A stretch of 8,586 nucleotides of DNA from an uncultured Burkholderiales Genera incertae sedis bacterium. GTDB lineage: Bacteria > Pseudomonadota > Gammaproteobacteria > Burkholderiales > Eutrophovitaceae. The stretch lies in assembly GCA_905479505.1 (NCBI GenBank), contig CAJQMS010000014.1:1-8586 (forward strand). Reading direction: 5' to 3'. The position numbers and the translations under genes were made by a program. The stretch's first letter is position 1. The number at the start of each line of letters is the position of its first letter. Positions 1-6,879 of this stretch are shown here, in pieces. The notes below the pieces were generated by a model. That model did no database searches, had not been told where the DNA came from, and was given only the letters and a program-made list of their open reading frames with translations.

Positions 1-520
1 TATTTCTGCGACGGTCTAGCTTGATTACTTTAAATTCCAGCGTTTTCTCTTCGTAAGGCGTTGTGTCTTTAACTGGCCTTACATCCACTAACGAACCTGG
101 CAAGAACGCTCGGATGCTGTCTAGTGTCACTGTGAGGCCTCCCTTTACCCGACCTGAAACAAAGCCCTCTACGATTGCACCTTCCTCCATCGCCTTTTCC
201 AAACTCATCCAAGCAGCTAACTTCTTAGCTTTTTCTCGGGATAGTTTGGTCTCACCGTAACCATCCTCAATCGACTCAATTGCCACTGAAACGTAATCAC
301 CAACACCTGCTTCAAGCTCACCCTTGTCATCTTTAAACTCTTCTAGAGCGATGTAACTTTCGGATTTCAGCCCCGCGTTGACTACTACAAAATTATGGTC
401 GATGCGCGTAACTTCTGCAGTAATTACCTCTCCTGCACGCATTTCTTGACGCTGCAAGCTCTCTTCGAACATTGCAGCAAAACTTTCGGCTATTGGACTT
501 TCGATATCAGTGGTTGTCAT
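1..520 (-). CDS. rpsA: 30S ribosomal protein S1, N-terminal 173 residues (runs off window)
   Basis: S1 is the large mRNA-binding protein of the small ribosomal subunit; it docks on S2 and helps initiate structured or leaderless-like mRNAs. I read it from the ATG at 520-518 with an open frame to the window edge, so the 3' end is missing. Diagnostic stretches are SLQRQEMRAGE (21-31), NAGLKSES (48-55), LSREKAK (93-99), SGRVKGGLTV (122-131), RAFLPGSLVDVRPV (137-150) and EFKVIKLDRRRN (162-173). They cover the first OB-fold, which anchors to the ribosome, and most of the second. The N-terminus is about 9 residues longer than in E. coli S1, where the protein begins near the equivalent of ESFA (12-15). 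No other in-frame start lies just upstream. The gene follows aroA-cmk by 104 nt, as cmk-rpsA do in most Gammaproteobacteria. No Shine-Dalgarno precedes the ATG, which fits the autogenous translational control known for rpsA in E. coli. Confidence 0.97.
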   Translation of the reverse strand, partial: MTTTDIESPIAESFAAMFEESLQRQEMRAGEVITAEVTRIDHNFVVVNAGLKSESYIALEEFKDDKGELEAGVGDYVSVAIESIEDGYGETKLSREKAKKLAAWMSLEKAMEEGAIVEGFVSGRVKGGLTVTLDSIRAFLPGSLVDVRPVKDTTPYEEKTLEFKVIKLDRRRN

Positions 521-541
521 AAATAAATTTTAAATTTCTTG

Positions 542-571
542 GGGGACGTTAACTAAAACTGTTAGATCCCC
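542..571 (-). promoter_or_regulatory. Hairpin in the rpsA leader, possible autoregulatory element
   Basis: On the minus strand the RNA can form an outer stem GGGGAU (571-566) with GUCCCC (547-542), counting one U-G pair. Above it is a small internal loop, then UAAC (564-561) with GUUA (553-550), closed by a 7-nt loop. The hairpin ends 21 nt before the rpsA ATG. The bases between are almost all A and U (521-540) with no Shine-Dalgarno. In E. coli the rpsA initiation region also lacks a good Shine-Dalgarno, is folded into hairpins and is repressed by S1 itself; a similar role here is inference. There is no U-run directly after the stem, so it does not look like a terminator. Confidence 0.5.
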
Positions 572-574
572 TCG

Positions 575-603
575 ATTAAATGTTAAAAAAACCGCTTTTT
601 GAA
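575..603 (-). promoter_or_regulatory. Candidate sigma-70 promoter for rpsA
   Basis: Reading the minus strand, TTCAAA (603-598, 4 of 6 to the -35 consensus) is followed after exactly 17 nt by TTTAAT (580-575, 5 of 6 to the -10 consensus). Transcription would begin near 570-568, at the run of Gs that opens the leader hairpin. A private promoter is expected because S1 is needed in far greater amounts than the biosynthetic enzymes upstream, and E. coli has rpsA promoters in and behind cmk. The region is AT-rich, so a chance match is possible. Confidence 0.35.
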
Positions 604-624
604 TGCATCACCTTTTAAATACCA

Positions 625-2601
625 TTACAGAAGCGACTTACCGTTCAAATTTTGATAGATCTCAACAATAATTTGAACAACCTCTTCAATAGTCTTTTCG
701 GTGCTATCAACCTCAATCGCGGACTCAGCTTGCTTCAGCGGAGATGCATCTCGGGAGGAATCTTGCGCGTCTCGCTCCCTCATCTCATCAACAAGACTCT
801 CCATTTTAACATGCTTACCGCTTTCTACCAACTGCGCATGCCGTCTCTTAGCGCGCTCTTGTTGAGAAGCGGTTAAGTAGATCTTTAACTGCGCTTTCGG
901 AAAGACCGTAGTGCCCATATCTCTTCCGTCAGCTACCAAACCGGGAGCACTTAAAACATTACGTTGAATACCATACATCTTATCTCGAACGAGCTGACTT
1001 TTAGCGACTTGGCTAGCCGCCATCGAGACCATCTCGTCTCGGATGCGCAGCGTCACATTTTGTCCATTGAGAAAAAGCTCCTCACCGGTTACCTCTATTT
1101 TTAAATCCATTAAAAAAGTGTCGACCATGTCCTTATTATCAAGATCGAAGTTAGTACCATCAGTCAAATAAGCTAATCCAACAGCCCTGTATAACGCTCC
1201 ACTATCAAGATAAGAAAGGCCCAGTCGCTTGGCAACCTTCTTTCCAACTGTTCCTTTTCCAGAACCGCTGGGGCCGTCAATAGTTATGACTGGAGCCTGC
1301 AATGTGGAGCTCAACACATCAAAAAATTTTGGAAAAGTTTTATTAACGCACGATGGATCATTAATGGTGATGTCGACACCCGAAAAACAAACTAGGGAAA
1401 AACACATTGCCATACGATGGTCGTCGTATGTATCAATAGCGACACCTTTTCTAAAATACTTTGGAGGTGTGATTTCTAACCCGTCTTTGTGCTCGGCAAC
1501 AATCGCTCCAAGCTTAGTTAACTCCGCAGCCATAGCTGACAGCCTATCGGTCTCTTTTACGCGCCAATTTTCGATATTTCGAAGCCGACACGGGCCATTC
1601 GCAAATAATGCGATGACGGCAAGCGTCATCGCTGCATCAGGAATATGATTAAGATCCAAATCAAATGCTTTCACGTTCCTGTCGCTCGGCATACTAACGG
1701 ACACCCCTCTATCATCCCAAGCGACATTTGCACCAATTTCACGCAATATCGTTAATAACTCAATATCACCTTGAATACTATTTTCAGGAATATTTTTAAT
1801 TAGAACGGGGCCTTGTCCTAACATTCCCGCTCCAAAAAAATAGGACGCACTGCTCGCATCTCCCTCAATTTCGTACACGCTCGGATTACGGTAACCCCGT
1901 GATCCGTCGATATGAAACTCTTTCCAATCCTGATTAACCACTTCAACGCCAAAAGAGCGCATCAGATCCAAAGTAATCTGAACATAGGGTTTAGAAACTA
2001 GAACGCCGGAAACCACAATAGAAACCTTTTGCCCAGTTAACGGCAGAGCAAGCAACAAGCCAGTTAAAAATTGACTCGATATATCGCCTCTAATTTGAAT
2101 AGGGGCGCTTAAGTTAGTTTGATCTGACTCTCCGACCCTCAATGGTAGATAATTTTCTTGTCCTAGATAACTGATATTCGCGCCGATTGACATCAACGAC
2201 TCAACTAAGTCGCCAACTGGTCTTTCATGCATTCTGGGTATCCCACTTAACTCATACTGACCTTTCATCAATGCCAATACCGGCACTAAAGTGCGAACCG
2301 CGGTACCCGCATTTCCTAAGAACAGATTAGCCGCATTGTTGGGAAACGTTCCTCCGCAGCCATGAACTATCGTGCTCCCACCGCTTCGTTTTATGACTAT
2401 CCCTAAATTATTCAATGCCTCAACCATCACGACCGTATCGTCAGATTGAAGTAATCCTATAAGTTCTGTCGACCCGGGCGAAAGAGCGGCTAGCATTAAT
2501 GCACGATTAGAAATACTTTTTGAACCTGGAATTACAACTGTGCCGCCGGAACCAAAGGGCGCTGTCAGGACGACCTTTTGATCATCCTGAGATGCGATCA
2601 T
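625..2601 (-). CDS. aroA-cmk: Bifunctional EPSP synthase / cytidylate kinase fusion
   Basis: One 658-residue frame holds two complete enzymes. Residues 1 to about 434 are 3-phosphoshikimate 1-carboxyvinyltransferase, the sixth shikimate step (shikimate-3-phosphate plus PEP to EPSP). They show GSKSISNRA (26-34), GNAGTAVRTL (96-105), RMHERPVGD (123-131), the catalytic Asp in PDAAMT (321-326), WRVKETDRL (346-354), DDHRMA (393-398) and NKTFPKFF (420-427). Residues from about 435 are CMP/dCMP kinase: P-loop GPSGSGKGT (443-451), DSGALYR (466-472), ADGRDMGTTVFP (557-568) and an ERD...SRDASPL lid region (609-622). Each part has normal family length, and only about five residues join the EPSPS end to the APVITIDGPSG start of the kinase. 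No stop lies between them; codons 429, 430 and 434 are GTG or TTG, so weak internal initiation cannot be excluded. The ATG overlaps the tyrA stop (ATGA) and has no clear Shine-Dalgarno, implying coupling. Thr104 replaces the Pro101 of E. coli EPSPS. Confidence 0.96.
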   Translation of the reverse strand: MIASQDDQKVVLTAPFGSGGTVVIPGSKSISNRALMLAALSPGSTELIGLLQSDDTVVMVEALNNLGIVIKRSGGSTIVHGCGGTFPNNAANLFLGNAGTAVRTLVPVLALMKGQYELSGIPRMHERPVGDLVESLMSIGANISYLGQENYLPLRVGESDQTNLSAPIQIRGDISSQFLTGLLLALPLTGQKVSIVVSGVLVSKPYVQITLDLMRSFGVEVVNQDWKEFHIDGSRGYRNPSVYEIEGDASSASYFFGAGMLGQGPVLIKNIPENSIQGDIELLTILREIGANVAWDDRGVSVSMPSDRNVKAFDLDLNHIPDAAMTLAVIALFANGPCRLRNIENWRVKETDRLSAMAAELTKLGAIVAEHKDGLEITPPKYFRKGVAIDTYDDHRMAMCFSLVCFSGVDITINDPSCVNKTFPKFFDVLSSTLQAPVITIDGPSGSGKGTVGKKVAKRLGLSYLDSGALYRAVGLAYLTDGTNFDLDNKDMVDTFLMDLKIEVTGEELFLNGQNVTLRIRDEMVSMAASQVAKSQLVRDKMYGIQRNVLSAPGLVADGRDMGTTVFPKAQLKIYLTASQQERAKRRHAQLVESGKHVKMESLVDEMRERDAQDSSRDASPLKQAESAIEVDSTEKTIEEVVQIIVEIYQNLNGKSLL

Positions 2602-3470
2602 TGTTTAGATGCCCAGTTGTTGCGAGCAGTTGATGCATCATTAAATATTCGCTCTATCGCCTCAAAATCTTCTGATCTCAACAAACCCTGAATATTTTTA
2701 AGATTGCCGATAAATGCCTCCAGATCCTCAAGGATATGGGTTCGGTTTGCACGACAGATATCTGTCCACATCTCTGACGAACTGCCCGCAATTCGAGAAA
2801 AATCTCGGAAACCACCGGCTGCAAAGTCAAACAATTCTGACGCGTCACTTCTTCTGTTCATCATCTCGACTAGACAATAGGAAACAACATGAGGAAGATG
2901 GCTAACCGCCGAAAAAATCTTGTCATGTGCGGCCTCAGGCATGGTAACTACGCGGGCGCCACAGCTATCCCACAAACCTTTTACCGCACTCACTGCCTCA
3001 CCATGCGTCTCTTCTAACGGACAAAGAATTACATTTTTGTCATCGAACAACTCAGGATCTGCAGCTCGAGAACCGGTTTTTTCCGACCCAGCTATCGGAT
3101 GCCCCGGAACCACGTACCCCAAGCGCTCAGGGATTATTTCTCTCGCCAATTTAGCAAAGTCACCCTTGGTGCTGCCTACGTCAGTGACTAATATTTTTTC
3201 GTTACGACCGGTTCGAATTTTTTTTAACACCGACTCGACTTGCCTCACTGGAACGGCAATAAGAATCATATTAGCGTCCAATGCATCGCGAACATCAGTA
3301 ACCGCGACATCAATCAATCCCGCATCAAGAGCGTGCTCTAGATTTTGTTGGCCTCGGCCAACTCCGATTATTTCTCCTACTGAATGCTGCCGTTTCAAAC
3401 GAGAAGCAACTGAACCTCCAATTAAGCCCACACCGACGATTGCAATTCGATCTATATAAAATTTATCCAT
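2598..3470 (-). CDS. tyrA: Prephenate/arogenate dehydrogenase, monofunctional
   Basis: This cytosolic enzyme oxidatively decarboxylates prephenate (or arogenate) with NAD(P)+ on the route to tyrosine. The 290-residue protein starts directly with a Rossmann fold, VGVGLIGGS (12-20). TDVGSTK (96-102), the active-site segment GHPIAGSE (123-130), SHLPH (190-194) and the C-terminal helical dimerisation domain with FRDFSRIAGS (221-230) follow. There is no N-terminal chorismate mutase, unlike the E. coli T-protein, and no C-terminal ACT domain. It is also not fused to AroA as in Pseudomonas; instead its TGA overlaps the aroA ATG by 4 nt. Upstream it is 6 nt from hisC with no recognisable Shine-Dalgarno. 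Whether it prefers prephenate or arogenate, and NAD or NADP, cannot be settled by eye. Confidence 0.95.
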   Translation of the reverse strand: MDKFYIDRIAIVGVGLIGGSVASRLKRQHSVGEIIGVGRGQQNLEHALDAGLIDVAVTDVRDALDANMILIAVPVRQVESVLKKIRTGRNEKILVTDVGSTKGDFAKLAREIIPERLGYVVPGHPIAGSEKTGSRAADPELFDDKNVILCPLEETHGEAVSAVKGLWDSCGARVVTMPEAAHDKIFSAVSHLPHVVSYCLVEMMNRRSDASELFDFAAGGFRDFSRIAGSSSEMWTDICRANRTHILEDLEAFIGNLKNIQGLLRSEDFEAIERIFNDASTARNNWASKQ

Positions 3471-3476
3471 TTTTGA

Positions 3477-4601
3477 TCAAAGACGAAGGTCTCTCATAAC
3501 AGCATGTAAAGCTTCGATAAACCGAGTGTTTTCATTCTCAAGTCCAATACTTATTCGAAGGTGATTAGCGAGATTATATCCGCCAACCGGCCGAGTTATA
3601 ATTCCACGCCGCAAAAGTCTTTGATAAATTTCAATCCCCTCTTGTTCAAACTCAACAGTGAGGAAGTTACCGTAGGATGGGATATATTTTAATCCAAGGC
3701 CTTCGATCGACGACAATAACGCCTTCATCCCCTCATTATTAACAGCAACTGACGCCGATACGAACGCATCATCTTTTAAGGCGACTGCTGCTGCAGCTAA
3801 CCCAAAGCTATTGACATTAAAAGGCTGACGCACTCGATTCAAGATATTTGCTAACTCTGGATTCGCCATCCCATAACCCACTCTTAGCGACGCCAAACCA
3901 TAAATTTTTGAAAAAGTACGGGTGACTAATAAATTAGGAAAACGATTAATCCAGCTTACGCTCGCTGACTGTAACTCTGCAGGCAAATACTCATAATAAG
4001 CCTCATCAAGAATGACCACCACATTTGACGGAACCTGCTCAATAAACCTCAGAATGTCCTCTGGTGAAATGAAAGTCCCAGTTGGGTTATTTGGATTCGA
4101 GACAAATATGATTTTAGTATTATCCTGAACTGTCTCGAGCATGCGTTCGAGATCATGACCGAATTCTTTTGACGGCACCTCAAGACCCTCAGCGCCGCGG
4201 CCCTGAGTCGCGAGCTTGTTAACCACAAAACAAAACTCAGAGTAAACTGCGGACTGATCCCCATTCAAAAACGCCATTGCAGCCATTTCTAGAATATCGT
4301 TGGATCCATTACCGAGAATAATAGAATCCTGAGGCACCTGTAATTTATCGCTGATCTGACTCTTAAGTATAAAACCACTGCCGTCTGGATAGCGCGCCGC
4401 TTCACCCAACTGACTTGCCAACGACGGGCCGACAAGGGGACTACAGCCTAGAGGGTTTTCGTTTGAAGCTAATTTTACAATGTCTTCAAGCTCGAATGAA
4501 AACTCTCTGGCTAACTCATCAATTGGCTTGCCCGGCTGGTAAGGCGCTAACTTTTGAACACACTCTAAAGCTGATGGACTATTTTTCATCGCAAAACTCA
4601 C
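3477..4601 (-). CDS. hisC: Histidinol-phosphate / aromatic aminotransferase
   Basis: This is a fold-type I PLP aminotransferase of the HisC family (374 residues). HisC converts imidazole-acetol phosphate and glutamate to histidinol phosphate; members in this operon position are thought also to transaminate phenylpyruvate, 4-hydroxyphenylpyruvate or prephenate. Visible motifs are KLASNENPLG (43-52), SNPNNPTG (168-175), LDEAYYEY (198-205), the PLP lysine K232 in TFSKIYGLASLR (229-240) and the substrate-carboxylate arginine in LRISIG (348-353). The opening QKLAPYQPGKPIDELARE resembles the HisC2 type rather than the his-operon copy. The longest frame begins at GTG (4601), 11 nt after the pheA stop. 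An ATG at 4589-4587 (Met5) has a slightly better GTGAG-like element 7 nt upstream and could be the real start. Its place between pheA and tyrA argues for a role in Phe and Tyr synthesis. No other his gene is in the window. Confidence 0.93.
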   Translation of the reverse strand: MSFAMKNSPSALECVQKLAPYQPGKPIDELAREFSFELEDIVKLASNENPLGCSPLVGPSLASQLGEAARYPDGSGFILKSQISDKLQVPQDSIILGNGSNDILEMAAMAFLNGDQSAVYSEFCFVVNKLATQGRGAEGLEVPSKEFGHDLERMLETVQDNTKIIFVSNPNNPTGTFISPEDILRFIEQVPSNVVVILDEAYYEYLPAELQSASVSWINRFPNLLVTRTFSKIYGLASLRVGYGMANPELANILNRVRQPFNVNSFGLAAAAVALKDDAFVSASVAVNNEGMKALLSSIEGLGLKYIPSYGNFLTVEFEQEGIEIYQRLLRRGIITRPVGGYNLANHLRISIGLENENTRFIEALHAVMRDLRL

Positions 4602-4612
4602 TACCGTATTCT

Positions 4613-5674
4613 CTAGACTGTTTTTGGGTAGGAGCCAAGCAATTTAAAAAATCCAGATTTAGCCTGCACCTCAGAAAGCGCCATTTTCATTTTCTCATCG
4701 TTTTGATGCCCCTCTAAATCGATGAAAAACATATACTCCCAAAGACCTACGCCAGAGGGCCTAGATTCTAACCGAGTCATTTGGATACCGTTCGCAGCCA
4801 AAGGCTCGAGCACTGCTAAAATCGCTCCTGGCGTATGCTGCGCCGCTAGAACAATAGATGTTTTGTCAAGCCCTGATGAGTCGACCTCACTCTTTGAAAT
4901 CACACCAAAACGTGTTGTGTTGTCCGCTCGATCCTCAATCGAAGAATTCACTACTTTTAAACCGTAATGCTCTCCAGCCAAGGCACTCGCAATTGCGGCT
5001 GAGCGGTCCTCCTTAGCTGCTAATTTTGCAGCAGCAGCGTTACTGCCTATCGGTATTAATTGCGCTCTTGGATGGCGTTGCTCAAGCCACTTTTGACATT
5101 GAGACAAACTCTGAGAGTGAGAATATATTTTCTCGATGCTTCCGGCCTCCTCATTACTGAGTAGGTTATGACGCACAGGCAAACCTACTTCTCCGGACAA
5201 CACCAACGAGCTCTCAAAAAGCAAATCGAGAGTTCTACTGATCGCCCCCTCTGTAGAGTTTTCAAGAGGTACGACGCCGTAGGTGGCAGCGTCCGACGAT
5301 ACTGCCTTAAATACCTCATCAATCGTCGCACAATAAACTACGTTCACAACGGAACCGAATTGTTTGAGCACTGCCTCTTCACTAAACGTACCCGCTGGTC
5401 CCAGACATGCCACACCAAGCTTCTCTTCTTGTGCACGGCAGGAAGAGATAACCTCTGTAAACAAGCGTGATATGGTCTCGTTAGATAAGGGCCCTTGGTT
5501 GATTTTGTGCAACCGACGATGGACCTGCGCTTCACGCTCTGGTCGATAAACAACTCCTTGCTTCTTTGCTTCGCCTACCTGCCTAGCAATGTCAGCTCGT
5601 TTGTTTAAAAGCTCTAAGAGTGCCTCGTCGATGGAGTCAATCTCTCGCCTGAAGTCAGTTAAGTTATCACTCAT
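4613..5674 (-). CDS. pheA: P-protein: chorismate mutase / prephenate dehydratase
   Basis: The 353-residue bifunctional enzyme converts chorismate to prephenate and then to phenylpyruvate. Domains in order: an AroQ-type chorismate mutase (about 1-85) with FRREIDSID (8-16), K37 and the R47-E48 pair; a prephenate dehydratase (about 87-262) opening LGPAGTFSEEA (91-101), with PLENSTEGA (136-144), SHSQSLSQC (185-193) and the catalytic TRF (254-256); and a C-terminal ACT domain with TPGAIL (281-286) and ESRP (303-306), the motifs that bind phenylalanine for feedback inhibition. Nothing is missing. The ATG at 5674 is only 2 nt after the serA TAA, and the nearest GGAG lies 13 nt away, longer than ideal, so translation probably depends on ribosomes arriving from serA. 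With so little upstream space there is no room for a phenylalanine leader peptide and attenuator such as precedes E. coli pheA. Confidence 0.96.
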   Translation of the reverse strand: MSDNLTDFRREIDSIDEALLELLNKRADIARQVGEAKKQGVVYRPEREAQVHRRLHKINQGPLSNETISRLFTEVISSCRAQEEKLGVACLGPAGTFSEEAVLKQFGSVVNVVYCATIDEVFKAVSSDAATYGVVPLENSTEGAISRTLDLLFESSLVLSGEVGLPVRHNLLSNEEAGSIEKIYSHSQSLSQCQKWLEQRHPRAQLIPIGSNAAAAKLAAKEDRSAAIASALAGEHYGLKVVNSSIEDRADNTTRFGVISKSEVDSSGLDKTSIVLAAQHTPGAILAVLEPLAANGIQMTRLESRPSGVGLWEYMFFIDLEGHQNDEKMKMALSEVQAKSGFFKLLGSYPKTV

Positions 5675-5676
5675 AC

Positions 5677-6867
5677 TTAGTGCTGGGCTCCATTCAAATA
5701 ACGGACGCGTGTCACGCCCTCAATAGCTTTAATCGTATCCAACACATCATCGCCAACAGAGTCATCTACGTCAACCAACGTCACTGCAATCTGATTCAAT
5801 GATTTGTTAATCATATTGTGAATATTGAGCTTAGCATTCCCTAATACTGTTGAAACTTGGCTCACCATGTGAGGTACATTTTCGTTTATTACGGCTATTC
5901 TAAAAGGGGACTCCCGACTCATCAACACATTGGGGAAGTTAACGGAATTCACAATGTTGCCATCTTCCAAATAACCTCGAATTTGGTCAACCACCATTAA
6001 TGCACAATTTTCTTCCGCTTCAACCGTAGAAGCTCCTAAATGAGGTAGCGCAATAACACCAGCAACACCAATGAGGGAGTCATTCGGAAAATCACAAATA
6101 TATTGCTTTAATTTTTTAGCACGAAGAGCGTCAACGAGTGCTTCATTATCAACAACAGCCCCTCTGGAAAAATTCAAAAGAACAGCATCTGGACTCATCA
6201 AGGCCAGGCATCGCTTATTAATTAAATTCTTGGTTGCGTCGTTTAATGGAACGTGTAGTGAAACGAAATCAGACTCACGCACTAAGTCCTCGATGGACCC
6301 CGCTTTTACTACGCCCGACGGCAATCCCCAAGCCGCGTCAACAGTGATCCCTGGATCATAGCCGACGACTCGCATACCAAGCCTCAGGGCAACATCGGCA
6401 ACTAAACTACCAATTTTTCCTAAGCCAATAATACCCAGAGTCCGGCCCGGCAATTCACGACCGGCAAACTTTTTTTTGCCTGACTCTACATTTTTAGCGA
6501 GTTGCCCATCGACTTGCAACTCCCTAACAAAGTCCATTGCACCAACTAAATTTCTACTGGATAACAGCAATCCTGATAACACTAACTCCTTGACAGCATT
6601 TGCATTTGCTCCGGGAGTGTTGAAGACCGGGATACCCGCAGCGGCCATCCGATTTATATTGATGTTATTGGTACCCGCACCCGCTCGGCCCACGGCCAAC
6701 AAACTATCCCTTGGCTCAAAATCAAGTAAATTTGCAGATCGCACCAATATCGCATGTGGATCCTCTAACTTATCACCGTGAACATAGCTGCCAGCCGGAA
6801 ACTTATTAAGTCCGGCTTTAGCGATGTTATTCAAAGTCTGTACTTTAAAAACCATATCTTGAGACAT
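5677..6867 (-). CDS. serA: D-3-phosphoglycerate dehydrogenase, short ACT-ended type
   Basis: This enzyme performs the first step of serine synthesis, oxidising 3-phosphoglycerate to 3-phosphohydroxypyruvate with NAD+. Its 396 residues comprise the split substrate domain, a Rossmann domain with GIIGLGKIGS (145-154), the substrate arginine R235 in NFSRGAVVD (232-240), the catalytic histidine H276 in PHLGAST (275-281), and a C-terminal ACT domain (about 323-395) that may sense serine. Where E. coli SerA has the catalytic Glu of DVFPTEP, this protein has ICDFPND with Asp263. The ICDFPND and GNIVNSVNFP stretches resemble, from memory, the PGDH subfamily common in Bacteroidota and Firmicutes rather than the E. 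coli enzyme. The ATG at 6867 has a strong GGGAG at 6877-6873 with a 5-nt spacer. The gene sits 9 nt behind serC, its pathway partner, a position where the usual gammaproteobacterial supraoperon has no serA. Confidence 0.93.
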   Translation of the reverse strand: MSQDMVFKVQTLNNIAKAGLNKFPAGSYVHGDKLEDPHAILVRSANLLDFEPRDSLLAVGRAGAGTNNININRMAAAGIPVFNTPGANANAVKELVLSGLLLSSRNLVGAMDFVRELQVDGQLAKNVESGKKKFAGRELPGRTLGIIGLGKIGSLVADVALRLGMRVVGYDPGITVDAAWGLPSGVVKAGSIEDLVRESDFVSLHVPLNDATKNLINKRCLALMSPDAVLLNFSRGAVVDNEALVDALRAKKLKQYICDFPNDSLIGVAGVIALPHLGASTVEAEENCALMVVDQIRGYLEDGNIVNSVNFPNVLMSRESPFRIAVINENVPHMVSQVSTVLGNAKLNIHNMINKSLNQIAVTLVDVDDSVGDDVLDTIKAIEGVTRVRYLNGAQH

Positions 6868-6879
6868 AAAAACTCCCTA
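6868..6879 (-). promoter_or_regulatory. serA ribosome binding site overlapping the serC stop
   Basis: On the minus strand the serC stop TAG (6879-6877) is the first part of TAGGGAG; GGGAG (6877-6873) is followed by five Ts and the serA ATG. This fixes the serA start and suggests that ribosomes ending serC translation can re-initiate at once. The arrangement, a purine core plus a TTTTT spacer, copies the one in front of serC. Confidence 0.75.

Noticed and set aside
63..260. Plus-strand frame of 65 codons at the left edge.
   Set aside because: The minus strand here encodes the S1 N-terminus with diagnostic motifs, so the plus-strand frame is a shadow.
587..600. AAAAA-GCGG-TTTTT inverted repeat with a T-run after aroA-cmk, terminator-like at first sight.
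   Set aside because: The stem is only A-U pairs, so it would be unstable in RNA; it is better explained as AT-rich promoter spacer.
576..608. Ten-codon reading frame (MHSKSGFFNI) ahead of rpsA on the minus strand, with AAAAGG just before its ATG.
   Set aside because: The purine run is only 2 nt from the ATG, too close for a working Shine-Dalgarno, and the frame overlaps the candidate promoter. A frame this short arises easily by chance.
1229..1648. Plus-strand open frame of 139 codons opposite aroA-cmk.
   Set aside because: It is antisense to conserved EPSPS and P-loop motifs and has no independent initiation signal or domain.
2920..3459. Long open frame on the plus strand (179 codons) opposite tyrA.
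   Set aside because: It lies wholly antisense to a clearly conserved tyrA, its translation shows no known motif, and it looks like a codon-bias shadow.
5677..5720. Possible phenylalanine attenuator or leader peptide before pheA.
   Set aside because: pheA begins 2 nt after the serA stop, and the serA end shows no Phe-rich segment or terminator/antiterminator pair.
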